DNA from: a virus
Direction: 5' to 3' (one strand)
DNA length: 26,851 nucleotides
IMG/VR virus record: IMGVR_UViG_3300030380_003285
Span: 9,527 to 36,377 of that record
The position numbers and the translations under genes are program-made. This document shows positions 1-8,395 of this stretch, piece after piece (the first letter of the stretch is position 1; each line of letters begins with the position of its first letter). Below the pieces are notes generated by a model, which did not search any database, had not been told where the DNA came from, and saw only the letters and a list, made by a program, of their open reading frames with translations.

Positions 1-174
1 TTACATGTTAGATATAGAGCTTCTGAAACAGAAGACAGACGTTACAAGACTTGGATTACTGGTTCTGCTGGTGGTGCTATGACAAGTGATGTAGATAACA
101 TGCAAGTAAACTTCTTGTCAGAGAGAGCTGTTTGTACTTTAGGTGCTAACAACTTCTTTATCTTTCAAGAGTAG
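1..174 (+). CDS. Probable major capsid protein, C-terminal 57 residues (5' end outside window)
   Basis: An open frame runs from base 1 to a TAG at 172-174 and encodes 57 residues ending in ANNFFIFQE. Translation is in frame with the first base, so the gene enters from the left. The fragment is too short for a firm family call. Its place at the head of the structural block, directly before a strong intrinsic terminator (193-217) and upstream of connector- and tail-like genes, is where these phages usually carry the major capsid gene, and the end resembles capsid proteins of marine uvMED phages as I remember them. It could instead be another head protein. The reading frame is certain; the product is inferred from context. 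Confidence 0.5.
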   Translation, partial: LHVRYRASETEDRRYKTWITGSAGGAMTSDVDNMQVNFLSERAVCTLGANNFFIFQE

Positions 175-192
175 ATAATAAGTGTTTTTTCG

Positions 193-217
193 GGGGGATC
201 TCAAGATCCCCCTTTTT
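193..217 (+). terminator. Rho-independent terminator after the capsid-like gene
   Basis: A perfect 8-bp stem (GGGGGATC at 193-200, GATCCCCC at 205-212) with a TCAA loop is followed directly by five T. It lies 19 bases after the stop codon of the upstream gene and before the next ATG at 239, so it should separate the two transcripts. Confidence 0.9.
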
Positions 218-238
218 ATAAAATTTAAATCTAATCAA

Positions 239-991
239 ATGAAAACTACTAGTAAATACGTAGATAAAATCTACAAACTAACGCGCGAGACTGCGCCACT
301 ATCCTTAATTTTAGCGTCAAGACATACACAGAGATTCCCTCTATTGTGGTTTGATGAAAAGACTGGAACAAATAAAGCGTTGCGCTATGCAAGAAACCAA
401 AACTCACCTTTTCAAGAAGATCAAGATGATAATGCAATATTAGAGCCTATAGTTTTTGAAAATGGTTTTTTAACGGTGCGTAAAGAAAATCAAGTATTAC
501 AAAAATTTTTAGCATATCATCCTGGAAATGGCAGGGTATATGTTGAGGTTGACAAAGCAAAAGATGCAGCACAAATTGTTGACGACTTAAATGCTGAGGT
601 TGATGCATTAATAGAAGCTAGGCAATTAACTGTAGACCAAGTAGAAAATATTGGAAGAGTTTTATTTCAGCAAGATGTTACATCTATAACTACAGCTGAA
701 CTAAGAAGAGATATTCTAGTGTTTGCAAAAAATCAGCCTAAAGATTTTTTATTGTTACTTAAAGATCCAGCATTAAAATTAAATGCCAAGATCCAATTAT
801 TCTTTGATAAAAAGATTTTGCAATTTAGAAATAATAGCAAAGAGGTATGGTTTAACACACCATCTAACAAAAAGAAAATGTTAAATGTGCCTTATCAAGA
901 AGATCCTATATACATAATAGCGTCATTTTTTCAAACCGATGAAGGTTTAGAAGCATTAAAACATTTATCAGGATTGGCTAACAACATGTAA
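239..991 (+). CDS. Virion structural protein of unknown role, 250 aa
   Basis: The encoded protein begins MKTTSKYVDKIYKLTRETAP. The ATG at 239 is preferred over an in-frame GTG at 182, because that longer form would read straight through the terminator hairpin at 193-217. The protein is soluble and mixed alpha/beta, with no signal peptide, membrane segment or enzyme motif that I recognise. The first 100 residues contain many aromatic and beta-prone stretches; residues 110-220 look helical. It lies between the capsid-like gene and the connector-like genes and has its own terminator, which suggests a head or head-tail protein. Similar proteins occur in marine Bacteroidota phages in my recollection, but no function is established. 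I saw no TAnnTTTG element between the preceding terminator and this start. Confidence 0.75.
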   Translation: MKTTSKYVDKIYKLTRETAPLSLILASRHTQRFPLLWFDEKTGTNKALRYARNQNSPFQEDQDDNAILEPIVFENGFLTVRKENQVLQKFLAYHPGNGRVYVEVDKAKDAAQIVDDLNAEVDALIEARQLTVDQVENIGRVLFQQDVTSITTAELRRDILVFAKNQPKDFLLLLKDPALKLNAKIQLFFDKKILQFRNNSKEVWFNTPSNKKKMLNVPYQEDPIYIIASFFQTDEGLEALKHLSGLANNM

Positions 992-1030
992 ATCTACTTT
1001 AATATCTTTTTTATTTTTTACTATTTAGAG

Positions 1031-1064
1031 AAGGGGTCATGAAAAATTGACCTCTTTTTTTTTT
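1031..1064 (+). terminator. Rho-independent terminator with long T-tract
   Basis: A 9-bp stem (AAGGGGTCA at 1031-1039 with TGACCTCTT at 1048-1056, one G-T pair) has an 8-base loop and a run of ten T from 1055. It ends the 250-aa gene. Its right side overlaps the -33 region of the promoter proposed for the next gene. Confidence 0.85.
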
Positions 1065-1075
1065 ACTTATCTTTG
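1046..1075 (+). promoter_or_regulatory. Bacteroidota-type promoter for the connector gene pair
   Basis: TATCTTTG at 1068-1075 matches the Bacteroidota -7 consensus TAnnTTTG, and ATTG at 1046-1049 lies 18 bases upstream as a -33 element. The predicted start of transcription, around 1080, gives a leader of about ten bases before the ATG at 1091. An in-frame TTG codon at 1073 lies inside this -7 element, which argues against it as a translation start. Confidence 0.6.
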
Positions 1076-1090
1076 TGTAAAAGAATAACA

Positions 1091-1801
1091 ATGATAAATT
1101 CTGTACGAAATACAGTATTAGCAATTATAAACAAAAATAACTACGGGTATATATCACCAAGTGATTTTAATTTATTTGCTAAACAAGCACAGTTGGATTT
1201 ATTTGATGAATACTTTGTTAATTATAACCAGCAAATTAATGAGGAAAATGCTCGCGTTTCAGGTACAGGATATGCTGATATAAAAAAAGGATACGAAGAA
1301 GTAATAGATTCTTTTTCGGTAACAGCCACTCTTGCACAAAGCGCTGGCAATGTTTATACTTTGCCTGCGGATTATTACATAGTAAATAAAATTTTGTGTT
1401 CATCAGTGGGACAGTTTAAAGGTGAGGCAGAAAGAGTATCGCAAAGTAAAATTACAATGCTTAATAATTCACTGCTCACTGCTCCCTCTACAATTTATCC
1501 AGCTTATACTTTAGAAAGCAATTTAGTTACTATATTTCCCTCTACTTTTAACGGGGCTACTGATATTACTTCTCAGTATATAAGATATCCATTAGACCCT
1601 AAGTGGACTTTTACAACAATTGCAGGAGGAGCTCCTATATTTGACCAGAGTCAAGCTGACTTTCAAGATTTTGAATTACCAATTGATGACGCTAATGATT
1701 TAGTGGCTAAAATTTTACAGTATGCAGGTATATCTATTAGAGAAGGCGATATATTTAAATTTGGACAAGTTGAAGAACAAATGCAAAATCAACAACAATA
1801 A
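1091..1801 (+). CDS. Connector/ring-type tail protein, 236 aa
   Basis: The protein begins MINSVRNTVLAIINKNNYGY. The ATG at 1091 is chosen because a longer version starting at a TTG at 1073 would begin inside the promoter -7 element. The sequence has helices (residues 1-60) followed by a beta-rich part containing VYTLPADYYIVNKI, a pattern reminiscent of head-tail adaptor and tubular proteins in which 'LP.DY' marks the start of a beta-barrel. The next gene has a similar motif (FVLPSDYVNWVRI), so the two may be distant paralogues forming successive rings of a short tail. It is followed after two bases by that gene, with which it is probably co-transcribed. The family is familiar from marine Bacteroidota phages; the precise ring assignment is inference. 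Confidence 0.65.
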   Translation: MINSVRNTVLAIINKNNYGYISPSDFNLFAKQAQLDLFDEYFVNYNQQINEENARVSGTGYADIKKGYEEVIDSFSVTATLAQSAGNVYTLPADYYIVNKILCSSVGQFKGEAERVSQSKITMLNNSLLTAPSTIYPAYTLESNLVTIFPSTFNGATDITSQYIRYPLDPKWTFTTIAGGAPIFDQSQADFQDFELPIDDANDLVAKILQYAGISIREGDIFKFGQVEEQMQNQQQ

Positions 1802-1803
1802 TT

Positions 1804-2718
1804 ATGGCATATATAGATCAAAAAAAATATTATACTAATGATGGAGCGACACCCACTGATTTAAATTGGGGGTCTTATCAGTATGTAAGTTTAACAGATA
1901 TTGTCAATAATTTTCTGTTGATGTATAGCGGAAACCATTCTTTAGTTAATAATGAGGACAGGTTTAAAATATTATTTCACGCTAAACGAGGTATTCAAGA
2001 GCTCAACTATGATGCATTCAAGGAGATAAAATCTTTACAGTTAACGGTATATTCAGATTTAAGATTTGTTTTACCTTCTGATTATGTTAATTGGGTTAGA
2101 ATTTCTTTGTTTAAAAACAATACCATACGACCATTGCTTGAAAACATACAAGTTCAATCAGCCTTATCATACGTTCAGTCGGCAACCGCATCTTTTACTT
2201 ATGACGCAGACGATAATGTCAACACACAAACCTCAAGCCTCAATACCGCAAGAGAAGATGGATCGTTAAATAGTATTTACTTAAACCAAGCCAACCTAGA
2301 TCAAGACAATAACCCTCCGTTTAACGAAGATTTTTATGACACTTACATAGGAGCTCGATACGGCCTTAATACAGAGACGGCTAACATGAACCCTACCTTT
2401 ACGATAGATAAGAAAGCAGGGGTGATTAATTTCGATTCTACTATGGCAAATGAACAATGCATATTAGAATACATTTCAGATGGCATGGAAGGTGGGGATG
2501 ATTCTTTAATTACCTTAAACAAGTTATTCGAGGACTATATATATGCCTATATAAAATACGCGATATTAAATAACAAATTTGGAGTACAGGAATATATAAT
2601 AAACAGAGCAAGAAAAGATAAAACAGCATTATTAAGAAATGCAAAAATACGGTTAAGTAATATTCACCCAGGGCGTTTGTTGATGAACATGAGAGGGGAA
2701 AACAAGTGGCTAAAATAA
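1804..2718 (+). CDS. Connector/tail tubular-type protein, 304 aa
   Basis: The start is ATG at 1804, two bases after the previous stop. The N-terminal 100 residues contain a helical stretch with FKILFHAKRGIQELNYDAFKE and then the FVLPSDYVNWVRI motif that parallels the LPADYYIVNKI motif of the preceding protein. Residues 200-230 (FTIDKKAGVINFDS, ILEYISDG) are beta-rich, and the C-terminal 70 residues are helical and basic. This arrangement is typical of tail tubular or adaptor proteins that sit between portal and tail hub in short-tailed phages. It shares an operon with the flanking genes and is followed by the next ATG after a single base. No enzyme motif is visible. Structural role likely; exact position in the tail uncertain. 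Confidence 0.65.
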   Translation: MAYIDQKKYYTNDGATPTDLNWGSYQYVSLTDIVNNFLLMYSGNHSLVNNEDRFKILFHAKRGIQELNYDAFKEIKSLQLTVYSDLRFVLPSDYVNWVRISLFKNNTIRPLLENIQVQSALSYVQSATASFTYDADDNVNTQTSSLNTAREDGSLNSIYLNQANLDQDNNPPFNEDFYDTYIGARYGLNTETANMNPTFTIDKKAGVINFDSTMANEQCILEYISDGMEGGDDSLITLNKLFEDYIYAYIKYAILNNKFGVQEYIINRARKDKTALLRNAKIRLSNIHPGRLLMNMRGENKWLK

Positions 2719-2719
2719 A

Positions 2720-3805
2720 ATGGCAAACACACAAAGAAATTTTGTATTAGGGCGAATGAATAAAAGCCTTGACGAAAGGCTGCTACCTAACGGCGAATAT
2801 GTAGATGCGTTAAATTTAAGATTAGGGTCAACAGAGGAATCTGAAGTAGGTTCGGTAGAAAACGCAAAAGGAAATACACAACTTTCAGAATTATATTTTA
2901 TTGATCCTGTAACTCTTACTAATACTCCATTAAGCTCAGAAGCTAGAACAATTGGTGTTTATGAAGACGGAGCAAATGAAACTTTGTATTGGTTTGTGCA
3001 TGATTCAAACTTTCCAATAGGTGACACAGGCAAGATCGATATGATAGTCTCTTTAAATGTGTTAACAGGATTTTTAAAATATCATGTCATAAGCATTGAC
3101 GATGGCTCTGGTATAAACACTACATTAAATTTTAACCCACAGTTTTTAATTACTGGCACCAATAAGGTTGGTGATTTACTTTTTTTTACAGATTTTTTAA
3201 ATCCACCTAGAGTTATAAACGTAAAAAATTCATACAGTGAGCCGATTGTTTCAACTTTAACTAGCGGAACAACAACAGCGTTTGCATTTACAGCAGGCTC
3301 TGTAACATTAGGAGGGTTTATAAGTGTAGGATTTCATCAAGGCACCGTGTTAGGTTGTCCCGTTGCCGTAAACGCTATAGGAGCGGGTGCTGCTCCCACA
3401 ACAACTCAAATTGATTTACCAGGGACGGGTTGTTACGCAGGATCAGTAACTTCATTTGGCGCGACAGGCCCAGTAGTTGGTATACCTCCTACAACAAAAG
3501 GTTTTGGGATTCAAGGCGCAAATACGGCATCAGGATTTGCGTTAACACAATTTATTACTAATAGTGACGGGAGTGCAACTTTTGGACTTATCATGTCTAG
3601 CGGCGGGGGCAATCCAGGCACTGGAAAGATGAAGGGTGATATTACAGGAAGTGATGGTTCAAGCGGAACTTATGTAGCTAGATATGCCCCGACCGCACAA
3701 TATGTTGATGAAAGTAACGCCTCTCAGAACCCAGAGTCTGTAGGAAAGCTGAAATTAACAGGCATCACATTAATAGATGGTGTAACATATACAATAACAA
3801 TATAA
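2720..3805 (+). CDS. N-terminal part of a crAss-like tail stabilization/muzzle protein, split gene
   Basis: Residues 1-170 carry the hallmark start of a large tail protein of crAss-like and marine Bacteroidota phages: a GRMNKSLDERLLPNGEY segment (11-27), LNLRLGSTEESEVGSVEN (31-48), LYWFVHD (89-95) and LLFFTDFLNPPRVINV (153-168). From about residue 176 the sequence changes to a Gly/Thr/Ser/Ala-rich beta-type stretch with two cysteines, unlike that family, and the frame stops at 361 residues. The next gene begins one base later and appears to carry the rest of the family sequence (DQFSAESILVIKKPP). In relatives I remember, these two parts are continuous. The protein would form part of the distal tail. 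The split could be real, with the halves assembling after translation, or could reflect a one-base indel at 3798-3805. Confidence 0.65.
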   Translation: MANTQRNFVLGRMNKSLDERLLPNGEYVDALNLRLGSTEESEVGSVENAKGNTQLSELYFIDPVTLTNTPLSSEARTIGVYEDGANETLYWFVHDSNFPIGDTGKIDMIVSLNVLTGFLKYHVISIDDGSGINTTLNFNPQFLITGTNKVGDLLFFTDFLNPPRVINVKNSYSEPIVSTLTSGTTTAFAFTAGSVTLGGFISVGFHQGTVLGCPVAVNAIGAGAAPTTTQIDLPGTGCYAGSVTSFGATGPVVGIPPTTKGFGIQGANTASGFALTQFITNSDGSATFGLIMSSGGGNPGTGKMKGDITGSDGSSGTYVARYAPTAQYVDESNASQNPESVGKLKLTGITLIDGVTYTITI

Positions 3806-3806
3806 T

Positions 3807-6800
3807 ATGTCTTACATAGATCAGTTTAGCGCAGAAAGTATTTTGGTAATTAAAAAGCCGCCCACTTCTGCGCCTTCTATTGTAACCTCAACTGTTGCCG
3901 ACGGCACAGTATTTTTAGAAGACAGGTTTATTTGTTTTGCATATCGCTATGAGTATCAAAATGGAGAGTTTTCAGCAACGTCACAGTTTAGTGCGCCCGC
4001 ATTTCAAGCAGGGGTATATAGGTTTAGTGAGTCGAGTTTTCTTAATGAGGGGATGCTAAACACAGCAAACGTAGTCCAAGTTACATTTGATACTGGTGGA
4101 CCCTTAGTTGTTGCAATACAATTATTGTATAAGGACATGAGCGACCCTACAATAAAAATTATAGAGACCATCAATAAAGCTGAGCAAGGGTTAGGAGATA
4201 ACAACTCTTTTACATTTACCTTTGACGACCAAAAAATATTTACAGTATTGCCTGAGTTTGAAATACTAAGGCTTTATGACAATGTACCTTTAAAAGCACA
4301 AGCACAGACTTTGATGGGAAACCGCTTAGTCTATGGTAATTATTTTGAGGGTTATAATTTAAAAGACAGACAAAATAACGCAATAAATTTTACATATAAT
4401 TTAACGTTATCGTCTTCTGAAGTAAATCAAACAGGTTTAGTAGAAACTATAGGTGATGGATATTATACTTATGGCCAAACAGCGACCAAAACAAATTCTA
4501 TATTTTTTATAGATTTAAGTAGCTTACCTCTACGAGCAGGTTCTACAATATCATGGACAGTTAACTTTACTCATTTAAGTTTTTACACTTCTGCGGGATC
4601 GGCACCTACAGCACTTACGCCTGTTACTGAAATAGGGTTTTCATATACTTTAATCAAAGACTATGCTACTGTTTATGATTTAGCTACTGATTCACATTTT
4701 CAAGATAGTATAGGTACATCTAGCAATGTACAAACTGTTGGCAATGCATGTAATGGTTTTACTTTTAGTGATGTATTTAACTGTTCAATACCATCAACAC
4801 TAGGGGCTTTTGCTAAAACTGAAAGTGGTATAACTGCAGCAACTCAAGGTTTTGCTATACAATCAGTTCCTAGCGGACCAAATGATACTAGAATTGGTCT
4901 ACAACTATTGGCAATGAAATGGGTTGATGGAGTAAATGTAACTTATGAATATTATCAAGTTTTAAGCGCTGAGTCTTTTTTAAGGACGACAAATAATAAT
5001 TTTAGCTTACACAGTAATAGAGACTATGAGATTGGTATTGTATATATGGATGATTTCAATCGTTCCTCTACAGCTTTAGTTGGGCCTTTAAACACCACTC
5101 ACGTTCCTTGTCAGAACTCAGTTTTTTTAAATGGTATTACAGTAAACATACCAGGTGGCCAAGCAGGCGGAGCTCCTGCTCAACATGCTCCATATTGGGC
5201 AACAAGATATAAGTTTTGTATTAAGTCTAGTAAGTCTACATACGAGACAATTTACGTGTCAAGTTTTGTTAAAGAAGACAATACAGCACCAGTTTATTTT
5301 TTACTTGAAGGAGAGAATGCAAACAAAGTAGAAGAGGGTGACCGTCTAATAGTTAAAAAAGATTCCTCAGGAGCTTTAAGAAACTGTGCTACAGCGGTGG
5401 TTTTAGAAAAGCAGGCTCAATTAAAAGGGTTTATTGAATTTACAGATCCTTTAAATCCATCAGGTCCCAAGTTACAAGCGCCTCCTGGAACTTATATGAA
5501 AATGATACCAACTAATTTTGCGGTATCTTCAGTAACAAATCCTATTATTACTTACGGTAACATAAGCGGACCTAATGTAAAAAACGACCACTACCCAAAA
5601 GTTTTTTATCCCGTTACTATACCTAATCCAGCAGGTTCAGGAGCCACTGCGAATATATCTTATGATATACCAGAGAATAGTTCTGTCAAAATAAAAATTA
5701 AATCAACAAGACCAGGGGGAAAATCATCGGCCCCATGTGAAAATTTAGTTTGGTCATATGAGCAAGATATAATTGCTAGTGCAACTTTTGCAAACTTTAA
5801 AGAGTTTTTTGATGGAGAGGGATTAGGAGTTTTAACTTCAGGAGCTATACAAAAAAACTCTCTGTTTCAGTTAGGTAATCCTGCTGAAGAGCTGTCTTTT
5901 GATAATGGCACCAACATTCAGTATAACAACTCAACATTGCAAGTCGCTCGTGACCCTGTAGATGGAGATATATCTCAAGGTGTTCAATCATTCTTTTTTA
6001 GATTTATTGAAAACACTAATACTGGTGAAATATTCTTAGGAGTGAGTGGTGGTAGAGAGTGTCCTGGTAGAGGTGACTCAAGACTAGATGTAGAGATAGA
6101 GGTTATAAGGGCTCAAGCTTCAGTTGTTTTTGAAACCCAGCCTTTAGACGCGCTGCCTGATGTATGGTTTGAAAATGAGAAGTCTTTTGGAGTCGATTCG
6201 CTTGGACAGCATTTGGGAAGTATTCAAAATCAAATTATTGATATTGACAACTCAGGGGTAGTTACAGCTCAAGACGCTATCGTAGAAACAGGATTTACAA
6301 ATTGTATAGCTTTCGGAGACGGTATAGAAAGTTATAAAATTAGGGACTCTATAACAGGAAAGGGTCTAACTTTTGGAAATAGGACCACTACTACATCATC
6401 TCAAATTTATAAAGAAGCACATAGGTTTTCTGATTTAACATACAGTGGTGTGTTTAACGATGAAAGTAACGTAAATAAACTAAATGAATTTAACCTAGGC
6501 TTGGCAAACTTTAGCCCCTTAGAAGATTCATTTGGTCCAATAAGAAAACTTTATTCAAGACGTACCGACATCCTTACTTTACAAGAAGACAGAATATCTT
6601 ATGTTCCTGTCGGAAAGGATCTTTTAACAGATGCAGCTGGAGGGGGAGCACTTACTAGTGTACCTCAAGTTTTAGGTGTTCAGATAGCAAGAGATGAAGA
6701 GTATGGTATAAGTAATAATCCTGAAAGTTTTGCTGTATGGGGATACGATAAATATTTCGTTGATTCAAAACGTGGAGCTGTTATTAGATTAAGAGGAGGT

Positions 6801-8384
6801 TCTAGTGGTCAAGAAGAGCTTTCTGTAATATCTGAAAGAGGCATGAGAGGGTGGTTTAGAGATTTCTTTATAAATTCTTTAGGTACTCAAAAGCTAGGTG
6901 GTTATGACCCTTATACTAATGAGTTTGTGTTAGCGGGTAACTTGCAAAACACTTTCGATTTCAGACTATGTTTAGGGTGTGATGTAGCCGAAAATTTAGT
7001 TCTTGAACCTGGCAAAAGAACCATTTATTGTGTTGATGTAGGTCAAGATGTAGGACAAGTTACTGTTAGTTACATAATACCAGATGCTTCAGACGATAAT
7101 ATTATAACTGAAATAGACACACCTACAGGAGCTGGTTTACAAATAATGGAAACAGAAGCGGGAATATCTCCTATAGTAACTGAAGACACTAACACTGGTG
7201 TAGGATATACTTTTAATGCTTATTATAATGGTGTAAAATATACTAGCGGACTTGTCTTTGTGAGTGGTAGTTTTACCATACCAAAAAACAATGTCAATGA
7301 GTCAGAGGTAACTATTGAAGCCACAACAAATGCTAGTGTTGCAGATAGTGCAGAGGTTACTGTAAGTTGCCCAGAACAAAACTTAATTACCGTTTATAAC
7401 ATAGCCCTAACAAATAACGGTGACGCTCTTAAAACAATCCATAATGAATATAGATGGACCGATAACGTATTAAGTTCACCTCTAGAATCTAACTTAGTTA
7501 CATTTGCAAGCGGTACTAATCCCGTAGTTTCACAGTATTATACTATACAAGGTGCCTTAGGTTCAAATGCAGTACCAGATGAAGGATCTTTAGTGTCTAT
7601 TATAAGCAACAAATTTAGCTCTGATACTTTTGATTTTAATATTACTACTAACAAATTGAGATTTTTACGAAGCGCAACTGTTTACAACAACACAACAGCA
7701 GATATAAACGCATTAGTATCTGCATCAACAGAAGCGACACCTATTGTAACTACAGCAGGGTCTAATTATGCTACATTCACGATGCCAACTATGACGACGG
7801 CAGATAATAATCTTTATTTGATTTGGGATTATAGAACAATAACAGCCATAACTCTTTGTCAAAACACTACAGACTTTGGAGCATTAGCAGAGTTCAACTC
7901 TTGTTGTTCATGCGCACCACCAGCACCCACAACTCCATGTTCTCAAGCTGTTGGATATACAGGAGGTCAGAGTTATCCTGATAGGCGTAATATAGAATTA
8001 GGATCAGGTACTGGAACAGTTACTGTAGAGTTTAGGGGTCAAACAGTACCTGATAGAATGATAGTAAAATTTGATGGAGTTACAGTTATTGATAGTCAAT
8101 ATCATGGTGGACAATCACAAATTCCTAACTTGCATCAAGAATTGTCAGGCACTGACCCTAACACTGGAAGTCCTTATGTAGAGCCCACTTCAGGCAATGC
8201 CTACGCACCAAATGGAACAGCTCCATTGCCGACTGTAGCGAATGGAGGATTCATACAAGGAACGCAAAATGTATATAAAACATTTACGTTTAATAAAAAT
8301 ACAGCCACTACTTCATGTCAAGTAGAGGTATATGGTCCTCTTAGCGGAACAGCATATGATGTTAATGTCTCATGCCCAACATAA
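3807..8384 (+). CDS. Main part of the crAss-like tail stabilization/muzzle protein, 1525 aa
   Basis: This very large, beta-rich protein follows the 361-aa gene after one base. Its first 70 residues (DQFSAESILVIKKPP, then FICFAYRYEYQNGEFSATSQFS) and its centre (CIAFGDGIESYKIRDS, VFNDESNVNKLNEFNLGLANF, DILTLQEDRISYVPVGKDLL, SNNPESFAVWG, RGMRGWFRDFF, QKLGGYDP) match what I recall of the large tail protein of crAss-like and marine Bacteroidota podoviruses. Residues 812-823 form an EF-hand-like loop. Residues 1055-1188 and 1378-1523 are two similar beta-sandwich modules ending in VTVSCP and VNVSCP, probably adhesion or surface modules. CLGC (1055-1058) and CCSC (1366-1369) sit at the module boundaries. 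No signal peptide or membrane segment is seen. It is expected at the tail tip and may contact the host; the exact structural name is uncertain. Confidence 0.7.
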   Translation: MSYIDQFSAESILVIKKPPTSAPSIVTSTVADGTVFLEDRFICFAYRYEYQNGEFSATSQFSAPAFQAGVYRFSESSFLNEGMLNTANVVQVTFDTGGPLVVAIQLLYKDMSDPTIKIIETINKAEQGLGDNNSFTFTFDDQKIFTVLPEFEILRLYDNVPLKAQAQTLMGNRLVYGNYFEGYNLKDRQNNAINFTYNLTLSSSEVNQTGLVETIGDGYYTYGQTATKTNSIFFIDLSSLPLRAGSTISWTVNFTHLSFYTSAGSAPTALTPVTEIGFSYTLIKDYATVYDLATDSHFQDSIGTSSNVQTVGNACNGFTFSDVFNCSIPSTLGAFAKTESGITAATQGFAIQSVPSGPNDTRIGLQLLAMKWVDGVNVTYEYYQVLSAESFLRTTNNNFSLHSNRDYEIGIVYMDDFNRSSTALVGPLNTTHVPCQNSVFLNGITVNIPGGQAGGAPAQHAPYWATRYKFCIKSSKSTYETIYVSSFVKEDNTAPVYFLLEGENANKVEEGDRLIVKKDSSGALRNCATAVVLEKQAQLKGFIEFTDPLNPSGPKLQAPPGTYMKMIPTNFAVSSVTNPIITYGNISGPNVKNDHYPKVFYPVTIPNPAGSGATANISYDIPENSSVKIKIKSTRPGGKSSAPCENLVWSYEQDIIASATFANFKEFFDGEGLGVLTSGAIQKNSLFQLGNPAEELSFDNGTNIQYNNSTLQVARDPVDGDISQGVQSFFFRFIENTNTGEIFLGVSGGRECPGRGDSRLDVEIEVIRAQASVVFETQPLDALPDVWFENEKSFGVDSLGQHLGSIQNQIIDIDNSGVVTAQDAIVETGFTNCIAFGDGIESYKIRDSITGKGLTFGNRTTTTSSQIYKEAHRFSDLTYSGVFNDESNVNKLNEFNLGLANFSPLEDSFGPIRKLYSRRTDILTLQEDRISYVPVGKDLLTDAAGGGALTSVPQVLGVQIARDEEYGISNNPESFAVWGYDKYFVDSKRGAVIRLRGGSSGQEELSVISERGMRGWFRDFFINSLGTQKLGGYDPYTNEFVLAGNLQNTFDFRLCLGCDVAENLVLEPGKRTIYCVDVGQDVGQVTVSYIIPDASDDNIITEIDTPTGAGLQIMETEAGISPIVTEDTNTGVGYTFNAYYNGVKYTSGLVFVSGSFTIPKNNVNESEVTIEATTNASVADSAEVTVSCPEQNLITVYNIALTNNGDALKTIHNEYRWTDNVLSSPLESNLVTFASGTNPVVSQYYTIQGALGSNAVPDEGSLVSIISNKFSSDTFDFNITTNKLRFLRSATVYNNTTADINALVSASTEATPIVTTAGSNYATFTMPTMTTADNNLYLIWDYRTITAITLCQNTTDFGALAEFNSCCSCAPPAPTTPCSQAVGYTGGQSYPDRRNIELGSGTGTVTVEFRGQTVPDRMIVKFDGVTVIDSQYHGGQSQIPNLHQELSGTDPNTGSPYVEPTSGNAYAPNGTAPLPTVANGGFIQGTQNVYKTFTFNKNTATTSCQVEVYGPLSGTAYDVNVSCPT

Positions 8385-8395
8385 AATATTAAAAA

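Noticed and set aside
182-238. A GTG at 182 that would extend the 250-aa protein by 19 residues
   Set aside because: The extension reads through a perfect terminator hairpin (193-217); the ATG at 239 gives a normal N-terminus.
1073-1090. A TTG at 1073 that would extend the 236-aa protein by six residues
   Set aside because: The TTG is part of the -7 promoter element at 1068-1075, so it would not be transcribed.
2510-2734. A 74-aa hydrophobic, Cys-rich ORF on the - strand
   Set aside because: It lies antisense to the well-supported 304-aa gene; the hydrophobic look comes from complementing Asn/Lys/Ile-rich codons, and it has no leader signals.
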